A stretch of 64,000 bases of DNA. Origin: Cubamyces lactineus (taxonomy: Eukaryota; Basidiomycota; Agaricomycetes; Polyporales; Polyporaceae). This document shows, one piece after another, positions 36,041 to 47,904 of this stretch (positions within the stretch are counted from its first letter, which is position 1; each line of letters begins with the position of its first letter). A program made the position numbers and the translations under genes. The stretch is from assembly GCA_022376465.1 (NCBI GenBank), contig JACDTU010000026.1:1-64000 (forward strand), written 5' to 3'. Under the pieces are notes generated by a model that worked only from the letters and a program-made list of their open reading frames with translations, made no database searches and had not been told where the DNA came from.

Positions 36041-37179
36041 GTCAGCTATGAAGACAATAATATGTAGTTCTCTACCTGGTGGCTCGCCAAACTTGAAGAG
36101 ACCGCTCCGCTTGCGGCTTGCAGGACCGTGACTGAGGTCGTCTCGAAGGTGTGCATAAAGATGTATAGCACAATAGATACAACATAATCTGATAATTACC
36201 TGCTGTGCGCCGCTGCAGGATGGAGAACCGTTCTACTCGCACAGGACCATGGTCTGCAAGGAACTCGGCGTTGAATTGGGGATGGCGCGCTACTTATTCC
36301 AATTGTATGGCATGACTGAGCCTCGCTGCTTTTTGGGGGAACACATCCAGATAACTTGATGCTGATGCTTGCCTCGTGTTGTGGAGGCGGAGAGTGAGTA
36401 CAAACGTGTCCGTGTGCAGCTGTGCTCTGCGGCAGCTGAACCTTCCTACTTGAGCGTTACACCGCCATCGCCCGTGTGCTCCGGACGCGGGGCCGATATC
36501 TTGTGCCTTCCTATTGTAATATCCTTTGTGCTCATCCAGTCTCTGACCAGCCCTAAATTATTTGTTCTGAACCTCTTCTGCGCTCGTGAAAGATCGGCGA
36601 CAAACTTCGTCAGGAAGGCGGGCTGTACCCGGACCCATACGCCACTCTAAACATACCCAACAATTGGTTTGCGATTCTCAATAGCGACCTCTCCGGAATT
36701 TGTTTCGTCGTCCTCTAGCTCATCTAGACGGCCAATCCGTGTGCTACGCTACGCGGCGCAGGCTATGCTGTTATCTCGATAGCAGATTATCATCGACGCT
36801 CAAGACCTCGCGGCGGCCCATATTTTCCATCCACATACCTCGGCGGCTGGTAACTGCCTCGCTTTCGAGTCACCGCCTGTCCTCGTGGCTGCGCCCACTC
36901 TTCTTCGACACAAAGCGTTCCTAGGGTCTAACTGTGTTTGTCGCCGTTCCCCTGACATCCGCGATTCTATGCTGTTGGGTCCTTGGGAGGCCCGAGCACC
37001 AAGGGCTTTCCCTGTGCTGCAGCACATCAGGGCTGTGCCACATTCTAACTATAAAGGACACAAATGCGAACGCAGAGAAACGGGACCGCCATCAGCATCG
37101 TTCCTTCTCTCTTCGTTCGCCCTCTACGCCGCCTTTCATCACTCCGCAGGACTCAGTACTCAACAACCCAACGCACAGG
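36041..37179. other. Intergenic region upstream of the second 4-TM gene
   Basis: 1.1 kb with no supported gene. It contains a TATA box at 37050. Confidence 0.5.
37050..37055 (+). promoter_or_regulatory. TATA box of the 4-TM gene at 37180
   Basis: TATAAA 130 nt before the ATG at 37180, in a plausible core-promoter position. Confidence 0.5.
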
Positions 37180-38085
37180 ATGTCCCAAGAGTCGCTTCCA
37201 ATGTACTACGAGCCCGAGCAGCCGTACTACGAGCAGCCCAAGGGCAGCTCGCTGCAGCGCGCCACTCGGTTCTTCCTTGTCCTTGGAACGCCGGCGGCGC
37301 CGTCCGAGTACTTTCCCGTTCCTGTGCATGACCCGAACGAAGACCTCGAGAAAGGCCCCGCACTCGTCGCCGCCGTCGAAGTGGGTGGCGTGGTGGACGC
37401 GCCCGAGGGCCCAGCTATCTCTGTCGCCCCTTCGGCCCGTAGCAAGAGTCTCTCAGCAGGCAGAGCCATCTGCAACGCAGTGTGGTACCTCCGCATGTGT
37501 CTGCTCCTCGCCATCGTCGGCGCTGGGGTGTCCTTCGCCTGCAGCTTCATCGGTTACTTCCTGGGCATGATCACCTTCCTCGCGTGGCGCGCCCCCTGGT
37601 CCCAGCTCGACGTCAAGACCGCACTGACCGCGTGCGCGATCGGCTCGCCGCTCGTCGGCGCCACGGTTGGCTTCATTGGGTTCCTCGCGATGTGCGTCCG
37701 CCGCGCGCGCATGTCCGCGGAGAAGAGAGCGAAGATGGAAGAGTACGCCGCTTGCGAGCGTGTAGGAGAGTGGCTGCCAATGGACGAGTGGCGCGAGTAC
37801 GTCGCCGAGCCGGTCGAGATCCTCTCCGTCGGTGTCGGCGCGGCGTCCTGCAGCGGAGTTGGTATGGTGCTCGGTATGGCGCTTGTCCCCGGACTCGCGG
37901 CGGTCGCGCATGAGGCGGGCTTTGGGCTCGGACATGCCGCTCTCCTCGGTTTGTGGGGTACGATGGTGCCGTTCATCCCGCACTTCATCGGCGCTGTTTT
38001 CGGTACTTTGTGGGACTGCGACCCCGTTGGTGGCTGGAACGGCGGCTTTACCTTCTGGTCGGCCTGCTGCAACCCCCGCAACTAG
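37180..38085 (+). CDS. Four-TM membrane protein with Tyr/Pro-rich N-terminus
   Basis: An intronless frame of 301 residues from MSQESLPMYYEPEQP. The N-terminal 100 residues are polar with a YYEPEQPYYEQP element. Hydrophobic segments follow: CLLLAIVGAGVSFACSFIGY, ACAIGSPLVGATVGFIGFL, SVGVGAASCSGVGMVLGMAL and HAALLGLWGTMVPFIPHFIG. A charged loop with WLPMDEWREYV lies between the second and third. The C-terminus is Trp/Cys-containing (GGFTFWSACCNP). The frame extends upstream without a stop, but the TATA box at 37050 and the ATG context favour this start. Function unknown; probably a membrane protein of the secretory system or plasma membrane. Confidence 0.7.
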   Translation: MSQESLPMYYEPEQPYYEQPKGSSLQRATRFFLVLGTPAAPSEYFPVPVHDPNEDLEKGPALVAAVEVGGVVDAPEGPAISVAPSARSKSLSAGRAICNAVWYLRMCLLLAIVGAGVSFACSFIGYFLGMITFLAWRAPWSQLDVKTALTACAIGSPLVGATVGFIGFLAMCVRRARMSAEKRAKMEEYAACERVGEWLPMDEWREYVAEPVEILSVGVGAASCSGVGMVLGMALVPGLAAVAHEAGFGLGHAALLGLWGTMVPFIPHFIGAVFGTLWDCDPVGGWNGGFTFWSACCNPRN

Positions 38086-38484
38086 GTAGGGTCGATCCCG
38101 CATGTCAATACTCGACAGTTATTCTGACTGGTAATCTGTTTGCCAGGAGTCCGTTGCGTCAATTCTGCATCGTACCCGGATAAGACCGTTGCTCACCTTA
38201 GACAATGTTGTTGCTCGTATCTATGCGTGATCCCGAGTCGTCGTGCTGTCGCGAATGCGGACGCTCTTACCTCCGTTGCTCGTTCGTAGCTCTCGTTGCT
38301 GTTGTCTCTTGCTATGTCCGTATGCCAATCTATGCCCGTATGCCGTATACACAGGGAGAGTGACGTCCCGAGCATGTGAGTTGTGATGCGGTAATAGCAT
38401 GTGTGTATGTACTAGTGATACATTGCGGGATCTTACTGTAAGTGATCTTGCTGGCAACAACCCACGCCCGTCGTCCTCGCTAGG
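38086..38484. other. Convergent 3' intergenic region
   Basis: Short frames only. Lies between the 3' ends of the 4-TM gene and the carrier gene. Confidence 0.5.
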
Positions 38485-39713
38485 TCATAGTCCAAGTATC
38501 CGTCGCTCCCACTGCCAGACGGCGTAGCTGACAGCCGTCATAGGCACCACCTTGAGATAGCCTATGCTCAGCCCGACATAGAATCCGCGCCAGCCGCGCG
38601 TACTCCATATCGCGCGGACCGTCTCGTCCCAGCGTAACCAACGGTCGGGTCGGGTGATCCCGCCTACCTGCATGCGTCGACGTACAACCTCAAAGGGATA
38701 CGAGACGGTCTGGGCGAGTGCGCCAGACACAGCGCCTATGCAGAGGTCGGCGATGGGCGTAGGATGACTGGAACCAGACGAAGAACGCGGGAGAAGACGC
38801 GAACGCAGGAAACCCCAGGCGAGGAAGGATGTACCGGCGTAGGGTATGATACCGGTGATTGTGACCATGAATCCACGGTAAAACTTGAGGATGGGGAAGC
38901 GTGTGAAGATGGAGGTTTGACTCGTGCTCGCGCTCGAGGTAGAGGAGGAAGTGGAGGGAGGGAGTGGATGTGTGCCTTCGCGATAGATATGCTTCATGGC
39001 AGATAGAAATGACGGTCTATGATAGACGTCGGGACTATGAGAGGCGTTCCGGGTGCTGAAGGCCATACGGACACGGATGAGCTCCAGAGGGTATGTGAAG
39101 AGCACCGATGTCATCCCTGGAAGATCTAAGTCACCATGCCAGACTGATCCGGATGAGACTCACCGGAGACAGCACCGGCAGTGAAGCGTCTAAGGTTGGT
39201 TTGGCTTTCTCGCGTCGGCATAAGCAGCTGAAGCTGGCGTGAGCTTAGGTTCCATCAACCGGGGAATCCTGCACATACCCCTTCTATTTGGTCGTATGCC
39301 ATAAACTTGATGGCGGCATATGGAAATATACGGAGGAGTGTAGCAGAGTGGCCTTGGAGGAGTCCTCTGATTCCGTTCTCGCCGTAGATCTGAGCGACGG
39401 CACGGAAAGTCCCGCTCCAGCTTCCTGTACGGAACGCGCGTTCAGGAGCGCGCGATATGCAGAGAAGATAGGATACGTACCTGCGTATTTCTGGAAGTCA
39501 GGATTCGATGCCTGAAAGAGAATCTTGACTCTGTCAAGAGGTGCGACGACTGTCTTGGCCTAGAGGACGGGACGATTGCGAGTTGGTCATTGTATGCGCG
39601 TGATATATCGCGACAGAAAAGAGACATACGACACATCCTGCGATCCCTCCAGCCAAACCTGAGCGGACGATGTAGTGTAGGCTCTGCCTGTCCTGGGATG
39701 CATGTGAGGGCAT
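38485..39713 (-). CDS. LEU5: Mitochondrial carrier, LEU5/SLC25A42-like (CoA transporter)
   Basis: Five exons (39713-39630, 39559-39481, 39424-39279, 39227-39164, 39116-38485) give 334 residues. The three tripartite repeats carry the carrier signatures PLDRVK, PLELIR and PFEVVR at the ends of the odd helices. The first repeat begins [20 protein letters not shown] and continues [20 protein letters not shown] and [15 protein letters not shown], a pattern typical of the yeast Leu5/human SLC25A42 group. That group imports coenzyme A into mitochondria across the inner membrane. A Ser-rich insertion in repeat 2 (about residues 180-200) is extra. Start taken at [10 protein letters not shown]; the frame is open further upstream, so a longer N-terminus is possible. 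Divergent from HOP2 with 383 nt between the start codons. Confidence 0.93.
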
Positions 39714-40096
39714 TCGAGTCGGTGTGGAGCCTTTGCGCACACAGTTCGGGGTCGAGTCCAGAAGCGTTGTAAGCAGCGCAATGGCTGCGTGCGTCGTGTG
39801 TTGTATTGGAAAGGCCGTGCGAGGTGAGTGTATGCGGTCTAGAGGACGAATGCGGGGCCCCGGGCAGGGAGGAGGAGGATATGTTTTCCGGAAAGCAAGG
39901 TCCGTGGTCATCCACGGCAGACAAGCGCCCCGGATCCTCCGGATTTTGCTGCACGTGACGTACGCGTCCTCTCGATCGCGTCGCGCGTCTACCAATCCCC
40001 GCACTCGCATTAAGGGGCTTGCCATTCCTTCACAACACTCACTCGCTTACAACTCACTGTGCTTCAGAGGCTATAATCAGACTTCAACATACAGAG
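39714..40096. promoter_or_regulatory. Shared divergent promoter of LEU5 and HOP2
   Basis: Only 383 nt separate the two start codons, so both core promoters must lie here. I see no clear TATA box. Confidence 0.55.
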
Positions 40097-41257
40097 ATGT
40101 CGGCCAAAACGAAGGCGTCCGAAGCAAAGGTTGCCGTTCTGAAAGGCAAAGAAGGTATGCGCTTCAGTATCCTGTACGCGTCGACAACGCATATAGTCCG
40201 CTGATCACACGAGCATTGCACATAGCGGAGGACTGCGTGCTGGAGTATATCAGGAAGGTACAGAGACAGCATGTAATTGAACAGGCCTCAGGCGTAATCC
40301 CGCATAAACCCAGATGAATCGCCCTTTCGGCGCAGTTGACGTCTCCGCAAACCTGAAAGGCGCTGTACCCAAAGCTGCTACCCAAAAGATCATGGTGGCT
40401 CTGGCGGAGAGGGGTGACCTCGTCCAAAAGACATACGGTATGCATATAGTGGCCGACATCAGTATTCAATTGACCGTAGTGATGATCTGCATAGGCAAGA
40501 CGACGTTCTTCGTCGCAAACCAAGCCAGTCTGGAAGACATGCCCTCTGAGAAGCTTGCGTCTCTAGAAGCGGAGGTGAAGAGAATTGACGAAGAAAACAA
40601 GAGTCTGGGCGCAGAGGTGAAATCGATCGGTGTAGGTAAAGTGCAGGTCGCACCATCACTCCGTCGTCACTCGTTCACTCTGCTCGTGTGACAGAACTCG
40701 CGAAATTGAAGAATACCCCCACGGATAAAGAAGTCGCCGTCGAGATCGAGAAAGCCACCGCCGCAGTAAGTGTGCTCGGCGCTCCTAGACCTGCGTCTTG
40801 GAGGCAGCAGCCCACCAAACCTAGTCGATCAGTGACGGCAACGTTGACACCGCATTGTACGGTTAGGTGCATAAGGCACACGCCCACCTCGAGCCTCTCC
40901 GGGCGGGGACACCACTCATCTCCGCTGAGGAGACCGCACAGCTAGATGCAGACTGGACGAAGTGGCGGAACGAATGGGTCCGGAGACGGAAGATATTCAA
41001 GACGTAGGTCTGACGTCTCAAACGTCTCGCGATAGGCGTTCGACGCCGCTCGCGTGAATGTTGATCACCAGGCATTTCCCTTCTGACTGTGATGTATATG
41101 CAGGCTCTGGTCCCTTGCGACGGACGCCCTGGCGCCGCAGGAAGCGACGGACCTCGCGGAAGATCTAGGCATCGAGTACGATACGCCTGAACACGGCGTG
41201 CTGGAGCGTGGAGAGCTGTGTGCTGCAGGGAGCGTGCTAGGGAAGAGACATCGTTGA
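40097..41257 (+). CDS. HOP2: Hop2 homologous-pairing protein (TBPIP domain)
   Basis: Seven exons (40097-40154, 40226-40257, 40314-40437, 40495-40635, 40695-40765, 40867-41003, 41104-41257) give 238 residues. The N-terminal winged-helix region reads EDCVLEYIRKMNRPFGAVDV, SANLKGAVPKAATQKIMVAL and QKTYGKTTFFVANQ, the TBPIP/Hop2 pattern. A coiled coil (LASLEAEVKRIDEENK and EVAVEIEKATAAVHKA) follows, with the C-terminal WTKWRNEWVRRRKIFKTLW block. Hop2 works with Mnd1 to stimulate Dmc1/Rad51 strand invasion in meiosis. Length is close to that of animal and plant Hop2. The exon 4 donor is either GTAAAG (used) or an earlier GTGTAG, which differ by two residues. Confidence 0.92.
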
Positions 41258-41606
41258 GAAGGAACGGAATGTGTTTGAGAAACGGACTGGCTGCATTCGC
41301 GAGTACCTGCCTGTCTGTGTTTTGGCGAGACTTATCAAGGAAGAAGTGAAGGATGAATGATGGATTAGCGCTGCGCAGAGGCGAGCCACGTGTTGATTGG
41401 TCCGTGCACAGTCCCGAAATAGGGCCTGGCGAGGGTGGCGGTTGGGAGGGGCCCGGCTATTTTCGGAGTGCGAATGGGAAGGGGACGAGTATATAGGCCA
41501 ACGGGCGGTGTTGTATGCTGCCAACGAACCTCTCTTCTTCCTCCTCCTCACCGTTTCCCTTCCCGACCGCGGTCCTCTCCTTTGGCCGCCCCCTCTTCGA
41601 CTAATC
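41258..41606. other. Intergenic region, promoter of the secreted glycoprotein gene
   Basis: Short 3' region of HOP2 followed by a core promoter with TATATA at 41490-41495 and a CT-rich leader from about 41525. Confidence 0.5.
41490..41495 (+). promoter_or_regulatory. TATA box of the secreted glycoprotein gene
   Basis: TATATA 112 nt before the ATG at 41607, followed by a pyrimidine-rich leader. Confidence 0.55.
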
Positions 41607-42905
41607 ATGTCGCCTGTCGCTCTTTCTGCCCTCGTCGCCCTCGCGGCCGCCTCCACGCGCGTTCTCGCCCAGGACTCTACTTCGTCCTCTTTCATCCCGC
41701 TCGCTTCTAAGAGCTTCTCTTACCCTGATGGCATTGTAAGTGGATTGTCTCGCTAACGCGACATTCGAATAGCTTCTGATTGCGTTTGTGTGCACAGCCC
41801 TACCAGGCAGACACCGACGACCTCACCCGTGGTACTCAGCAGGGTTACAACCTGTGTAACTCTACCACTGAGGGTCCCAACTCCATGTGCCAGACCGCCT
41901 TCGTGAACCACCTCGATGACTTCTGCTTGTGGTCTTCCCCCAAGCCGAATGAGACTATCGGTGACACCGAGGGTGAGGAGGTTGCATGGTGCACGAAGAA
42001 GGGTCGTGGCACTCGTTTGATTCCCGAGGGTGCCCTCACCGGTGTTCAGTTCATGAAGACGCCCGGTTACCTCCAGGTCGTTGGTTTCATCGATCAGACT
42101 AAGATCAACCTTCAGGCCGATGACGGTGGAGGAGAGCTTGACCCTCATGGTGCTGATTTGGTACGTTGAATGTTTATTTAAAGACTGCTTCTCGTTGCTA
42201 ACGGGCGAGCAGCGTGGCAACCCGCTTGGTGGCTTGGTCTACACTAACGGCTTTGCCAGCAACAATGGCAATAACGACACCTATCAGCAGGTTCATGAAT
42301 GGCACAAGTGAGTGTCTCTGCGGAGAAGAGCTCGTGGATGTCCTAACCATAACTCGTGTAGCTTCATGGGCAGCAACTCGTTCTGCTTCAAGGTCTGCGA
42401 CCCCGCGGGCCCCAATCCGGCTGATCTGTGCCAGCACGTCTTCGACCGCATCGGAGTTCTCTACAACTGCCCCAACGCCGCTCAGAACGGCACATTTGAG
42501 TACTGCGAGGGCGAGAACCAGGACCCCCCTGGTGTCTACACCTCGAACGGTCAGGTTGTCACCTACACTCAGCCCCCTGAGTCTCTCGGTGCCATCCAGA
42601 CAATGCCGTACCAGCCCCGTATCCCTGCGTCTTCGAACTGCGTTCAGCTCCCGTCTTCCGCGCTTTACACCGACCTTGTATCTGCCATTGCCTCTGCAAC
42701 GGGTGCGAGCGGGTCGGGTGCGACGCCTGCTCCCACAGGCAAGACTGGTTCCAGCGGTGCAGTTGGCAGTGGCACCCGTAGCGGTGTGGCCGCCGGCGCG
42801 ACTCCGACTGGCGATGCCAACCAGGATAACGGTGCGGGTGCGATGGGCATATCGGTGATCTCCACGGTCGCCGGTGTCCTGTTTGCGGTCGCTTTCCTCG
42901 CTTAA
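41607..42905 (+). CDS. Macrophage-activating-glycoprotein-like secreted, probably GPI-anchored protein
   Basis: Four exons (41607-41735, 41798-42160, 42213-42307, 42362-42905) give 376 residues. A signal peptide (residues 1-21, cleavage after VLA) leads a Cys-containing ectodomain with GYNLCNSTTEGPNSMCQT, FVNHLDDFCLWSSP, VAWCTKKGRGTRLIP, DDGGGELDPHGADL, RGNPLGGLVYTNGF and HNFMGSNSFCFKVCD. This is the conserved basidiomycete family annotated as macrophage activating glycoprotein. A Gly/Ser/Thr-rich linker and a hydrophobic C-terminus (ISVISTVAGVLFAVAFLA) indicate GPI attachment to membrane or wall. Codon use is more biased to C-ending codons than in the neighbours, suggesting high expression. 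Biological role unknown. Confidence 0.9.
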
Positions 42906-43600
42906 ATGCCTTCCGACCTACGATGAAGATCACGAGCGGAAGTTGGGAATTGGAGGGTGGGGTGAAATTCACGGACGTTGACCGTAGCAGCTACTTTGCA
43001 TACACTGCACTATCTCACTGTAGCCATCGGACTACCTAGTATCGCATCTCTTGGCTGCCTTTCCGCCTCGATGGCCAGAATCATACCCGTTGCTACTTAA
43101 TACCATCGACTCTTTGCGACCCTCTTTCTGCAAACATTCGAAGTTGGGAGTATGTTGGAAAATAGAGCTCCACCGCAACGTCGGTGCCGTTGTGCGCCTC
43201 TTCGTCGGGTGAATGACCTGCCGTAATTTAGGGTTGCTGTGTTGGCCTCTGTTGAGTGCGCTCTCTTCGCCGTATCTCGCCGCATTCGAGAGTTCCGTTG
43301 TGCGAGTGCGAGTGCGAGTGCGAGTCGTCCAGATGATATGTGCAAAGGCTGTGGGTGTACGCTGGGAATGCGATATGTCGGAAAGATGTTGGCAATGCGC
43401 AAGTGAATTGCCAAACGGGGCGCGATCACGTTCAGCTGTGCGGGCGCTCAGAGTTGGGACGACGTCTGAATCCACCTCCACCCGCCCATCTCCATCTCCT
43501 CCCTTACCCCTCCTCGTCTCGTATACCCCCGTCTTTCGCTTTCTCCTTTCACCTCTCTGTATATCTGTATCCTATTCTCCACCCCAACTATACTGCTCGA
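42906..43600. other. Intergenic region with a hexanucleotide repeat
   Basis: About 700 nt between the secreted glycoprotein and PSD2-like genes. It contains the (TGCGAG)4 array at 43301-43324 and a CT-rich leader before the ATG at 43601. No gene seen. Confidence 0.5.
43301..43324. repeat. Hexanucleotide microsatellite (TGCGAG)4
   Basis: Four perfect tandem copies of TGCGAG, about 280 nt upstream of the PSD2-like start codon. Confidence 0.85.
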
Positions 43601-46600
43601 ATGGCCCCTGCGCCCAAGAAGAAAGCCCTCAAGATCGGCAGAGCTCTCAAACGCCTCCCCGCTCGCGTTGGCGGTCGCGGCAACGGCAATGCCTTCGCCC
43701 CCCTCCCCGGCGAGCAGCCTGTTGTCATCCTCCGAGTTCAGGTTCTCAGCTGCATCAATCTCCTCTCCAAGGATCGCAACGGATTTAGTGACCCGTGAGC
43801 ATCACTCTCTGCCTCTGCTGCCACTCTGTCATTGCTCGTGTGTCCAGCATTGCTAACCAACGTCGCGTGTATCGTTGACACTAGTTTCGTTGTCGTATCA
43901 ATACTCGGCAATCGTCAGCACACCCCAGTCTCGAAACGCACCGTAAATCCGACCTACAACCCAAAGGATGCCACTTTCGACTTCCCCATCTACCTCTCGC
44001 TCGCCGATAAGCTGGGCGTCGTTGAGCTTGTCGTGTGGGACAAGGACATGTTGAAGAAGGACTACCTCGGCGAGGCTGCCATACCTCTCGAAGATTGGTT
44101 CCGCGATGGAAACGCGTTTGCCTTTGACGATGATAGCAACAAGGTAGGCCCCAGGCGCGCTACGTCCTATACGTATAGAGGAATTGTCAGACCGATCCCG
44201 TCGCACGCAGTTGATCTCTCGCAACCTCGTCTCGACGCGCAACTCGACACAGGCTACCGGCAGCATCCAGGTCAAGCTGGGCTTCGTAACGCCTCCAAAC
44301 ACCACCCCTCTCATGGACTTTGGCGAGATCTACTCTGAACTGGTTAAGCGTACACGACCCAGCCTCGTGTCTGCGCCTCCGGTCAGTTAATTCCCGGGTT
44401 CATATTGCTCTCTTGACGGGTTCTATGCTGACGCCTATACCTATGTGATACTTCATTGTGCCTAGACGGAGGGTATCGGCACTATCCGCTCGAACCAAGA
44501 GGGCCCACAGTATGAAGATGACGGCTTGAGCTCCGATGAGGGGGAAACGAACAGCGAAGACGACTACGAGGAGGTCCCGCCCTCAAGCCAGCTCCCTAAC
44601 CTGTACATTCCGCCTTCCCAAGGATACGCCGCCGAGCCCGCGTTCATTGAACAGCCATCTCCGCGCCCGGCCTCCGAGACGCCCGTGACGCCTACCCCCG
44701 CTGCGGTGACGAAAACTCCCGTGGCCTCGAAGCCCCCCTCTCCGGGATTCAGTATCCCCAAGATGTTCCCGAAGCGCGCGAGCACGTCGCGTACGCTTTC
44801 GTTCGACTCAACGATGACAATGGGGACTACGCCCAGTCCTGCGACTGCCGCGAGTAGCACCGGTGCCCTCTCGCCTTCGCCTTCAGGTGGAGCAACGCCT
44901 GTCGCGCGCCCCCAAGTGAACCAACAGAAATCCAAGTTCAGGAAGTCGTGGGGTAGCAAGGGCAAAGACTTCAACTTCAACGCTGCCAACGACATTATGG
45001 GAATCGTCATGCTAGAGATCCAGGGCGCACACGATCTTCCGAAGCTCAAGAATAGTGAGCGAGATCGGCGCCTTCGGGTGATGGATTGTTGCTAATCATC
45101 GCGCCCGCAGTGACCCGCATGGGATGGGACATGGATCCGTTCGTGGTCGTGTCGTTCGGCAAGAAGGTCTTCCGGACGCGCGTCATTCGGCACTCCCTCA
45201 ATCCGCAGTGGGATGAGAAGATGCTATTCCACGTCCGTCGGTACGAGACGGCGTTCAAAGTACAGCTGACTGTACTCGATTGGGACAAGTTGTCGTCCAA
45301 CGACCATGTGGGCGACGCGTCATTTGATGTCGCACGACTACTTGCCAACGCACCCAAGAAGGACGAGAAGACGGGTTTGTACCCCGACGATGAAGATGGC
45401 CACCGCTCGATGGAGAACTTCACCTTGCCTTTGCAGACGGCCAAGGAGATGCCGTGGGAGTCGAAGCACAACCCGACAATTACCTTCAAGTAAGTATTCA
45501 GACATCGCGGCAGCCCTGTTGAATGCGTTCTAAGAACCATCCAGGGCGAAGTACCAACCTTATGACGCGTTGCGGCAGAAGTTCTGGCGCGTGTACCTCA
45601 AGCAGTATGACACAGACGACACCGGCACCATTTCTCATCTCGAACTCACGTCTATGCTCGATTCCCTCGGCTCCACCCTCTCGCACGAGACTGTGTACTC
45701 ATTCTGGACGCGGTTCAACAAGCGGCCACACGACGACGCACTGACGATCAACGAGGCGATCCAGTGTCTTGAGACGGAGCTCTGCCGGCCCGCGAGCGAG
45801 AAGAAGCGGGTCGACCCCGACGATAGCGCGATGGACACGAGCGTGCCCGTCACGCCCGCGATCACGGGGAGCATGGAGACTCAGCAGGCGCTCAACTTTG
45901 ACAAGCTCGACTTCTCGGGCATGCCGAGCCACCCGAACGTCGTTGGCCGCGACCCGAACGTGGAGGACACGACGCGCCTCCCAACTGCGCCTGCTGCACA
46001 GCCGACGGAGCCGATGCAGCAGCCTCTCGTGGAGGCCGCGCTCTCCCCGGGGCGTCGCACCGCCATCTCGCCTGGGCCGTTCAAGCGGAACAACTCCAGC
46101 TCGTCATCGGACGCGGAGGATTCCTCGGGCTCAAACGGCTCAGCATCGCCCGACATGTCGTTCGAGCGCGTGATCAACGTCAAGAACTGCCCGCTCTGTC
46201 ACCGTCCGCGGCTGAACTCCAAGGCAGAGGTCGATATCGTGACGCATTTGGCTGTGTGTGCCAGTCAGGACTGGGCGCGTGTCGACCGGATCGTCGTGGG
46301 CAACTATGTGACGGCGAGCCAAGCGCAGCGCAAGTGGTATACGAAGGTGATTTCGAAGGTCTCTGCCGGCAACTACAAGCTCGGGGCAGTGAGTGTTTTC
46401 CTGGCTGTGAGATGCAAGGCTGTGTCGCTGATTCGGATGTGTTAGAACTCTGCGAACATCATCGTGCAGAACCGGATGACCGGCCAGCTCGAGGAAGAGA
46501 AGATGCAGGTTTACGTCCGCCTTGGTATCCGTTTGCTGTACAAGGTCAGTTCTATCACGGGCCGGGCATACTGCAGTCCGCTCATCACCAACCACAGGGC

Positions 46601-47729
46601 TGGAAGAGCCGGATGGAGGGCGCACGAGGTAAGCCTCAAGCACCATTATTGTTCTTGAGTGTCGTTACTGATCATAGTTACAGCGCGTCGACTGCTAAAG
46701 TCCCTGTCTATCAAGCAGGGTATCAAGTATGATTCGCCCGAATCCGCACGCGACATCCCCACCTTCATCGCTTTCCATCGCTTGAACGTCGACGAGATCC
46801 TCGAGCCGTTGAGCAACTTCAGTTCGTAATAATCAGCATTTCTGTGACGTTGTTCTGACCAACCGCTCCTTGTATAGAGACGTTCAACCAGTTCTTCTAC
46901 AGGTGAGCCATCTTGACATCTACCGCGTCACGGTGTCTCATTCTGTTCCATAGGAAACTCAAACCTGACGCCCGTCCTGTTGAGTGTGCCGATGACCCAT
47001 ACCGCCTTGTGAGCGGTGCAGACTGCCGCCTGATGGTCTTCGAAACTGTCAGTGAGGCAACACGATTATGGATCAAAGGCCGTGATTTCTCCGTAGCTCG
47101 ACTGCTTGGAGAGGCCCATCGCGCAGAGGCGGATCGATACGTCGGCGGCGCGTTGTGCATCTTCCGCCTGGCACCGCAGGACTATCACCGCTTCCACTCC
47201 CCTGTCGACGGCACAGTCGGTCCTATGACTGACATCGCGGGGGAGTACTACACCGTCAACGTGAGTACTGCCCCGATTCAGACTTGATTGCAGTATCATT
47301 GACTCGACACCTCCTGGGTACAGCCTCAAGCGATCCGTACGGCGCTAGACGTGTATGGCGAGAATGTACGCAAGATCGTCCCCATTGACAGCCCACAATT
47401 CGGCCGCGTCATGTGCGTGTGCATCGGCGCGATGATGGTCGGCAGCATCCATATCACTGTCAACGAGGGCGAGCAAGTGCAGCGTGGCCAAGAGTTCGGC
47501 TACTTTGCCTTTGGTAAATTATATTGTATATGCTGTCGTAGATGTTCATCGCTGACCCAGGGGCGATATAGGTGGCTCGACGATCGTGGTACTCTTCGAG
47601 AAGGGCGTCGTAGAATGGGACGAGGACTTGCTGATCAACAGCCGCGCGTGTCTCGAGACCCTTGTCCGCGTCGGGATGGGTATCGGTCGTAGCAAGCGCA
47701 AACCGATCACGGACAGCAACGCACAATAG
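43601..47729 (+). CDS. PSD2: Phosphatidylserine decarboxylase, PSD2 type, with two C2 domains and an EF-hand
   Basis: Thirteen exons (43601-43794, 43885-44143, 44211-44381, 44466-45054, 45111-45489, 45545-46388, 46446-46544, 46598-46628, 46684-46821, 46878-46902, 46954-47260, 47324-47513, 47572-47729) give 1127 residues. Order: C2 domain about 38-165; disordered linker with an acidic patch; C2 domain about 385-520; EF-hand loop at 553-564 ([12 protein letters not shown]); Cys/His motif C746, C749, H765, C769; decarboxylase domain to the C-terminus with [10 protein letters not shown] and FGGST. Cleavage before S1078 of GGST would create the pyruvoyl group. PSD2 enzymes make phosphatidylethanolamine from phosphatidylserine at endosomal or Golgi membranes. 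Intron 12 splits codon G1076, next to the cleavage site. Confidence 0.95.
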
Positions 47730-47904
47730 AGTGCGCACCTTCAACTGGTGCTCATGTATATATACCTTACGAAGTACTGTACCACGGCCTCGGCATAATA
47801 CGGACATTGCATGTTACACTGTACACGACCGGTCCCCGATATGTTTACGCGGCCTCGTCTTGAGTCTCTGCACATATCTGACGTTGGATTTTGCATATCA
47901 AGCG

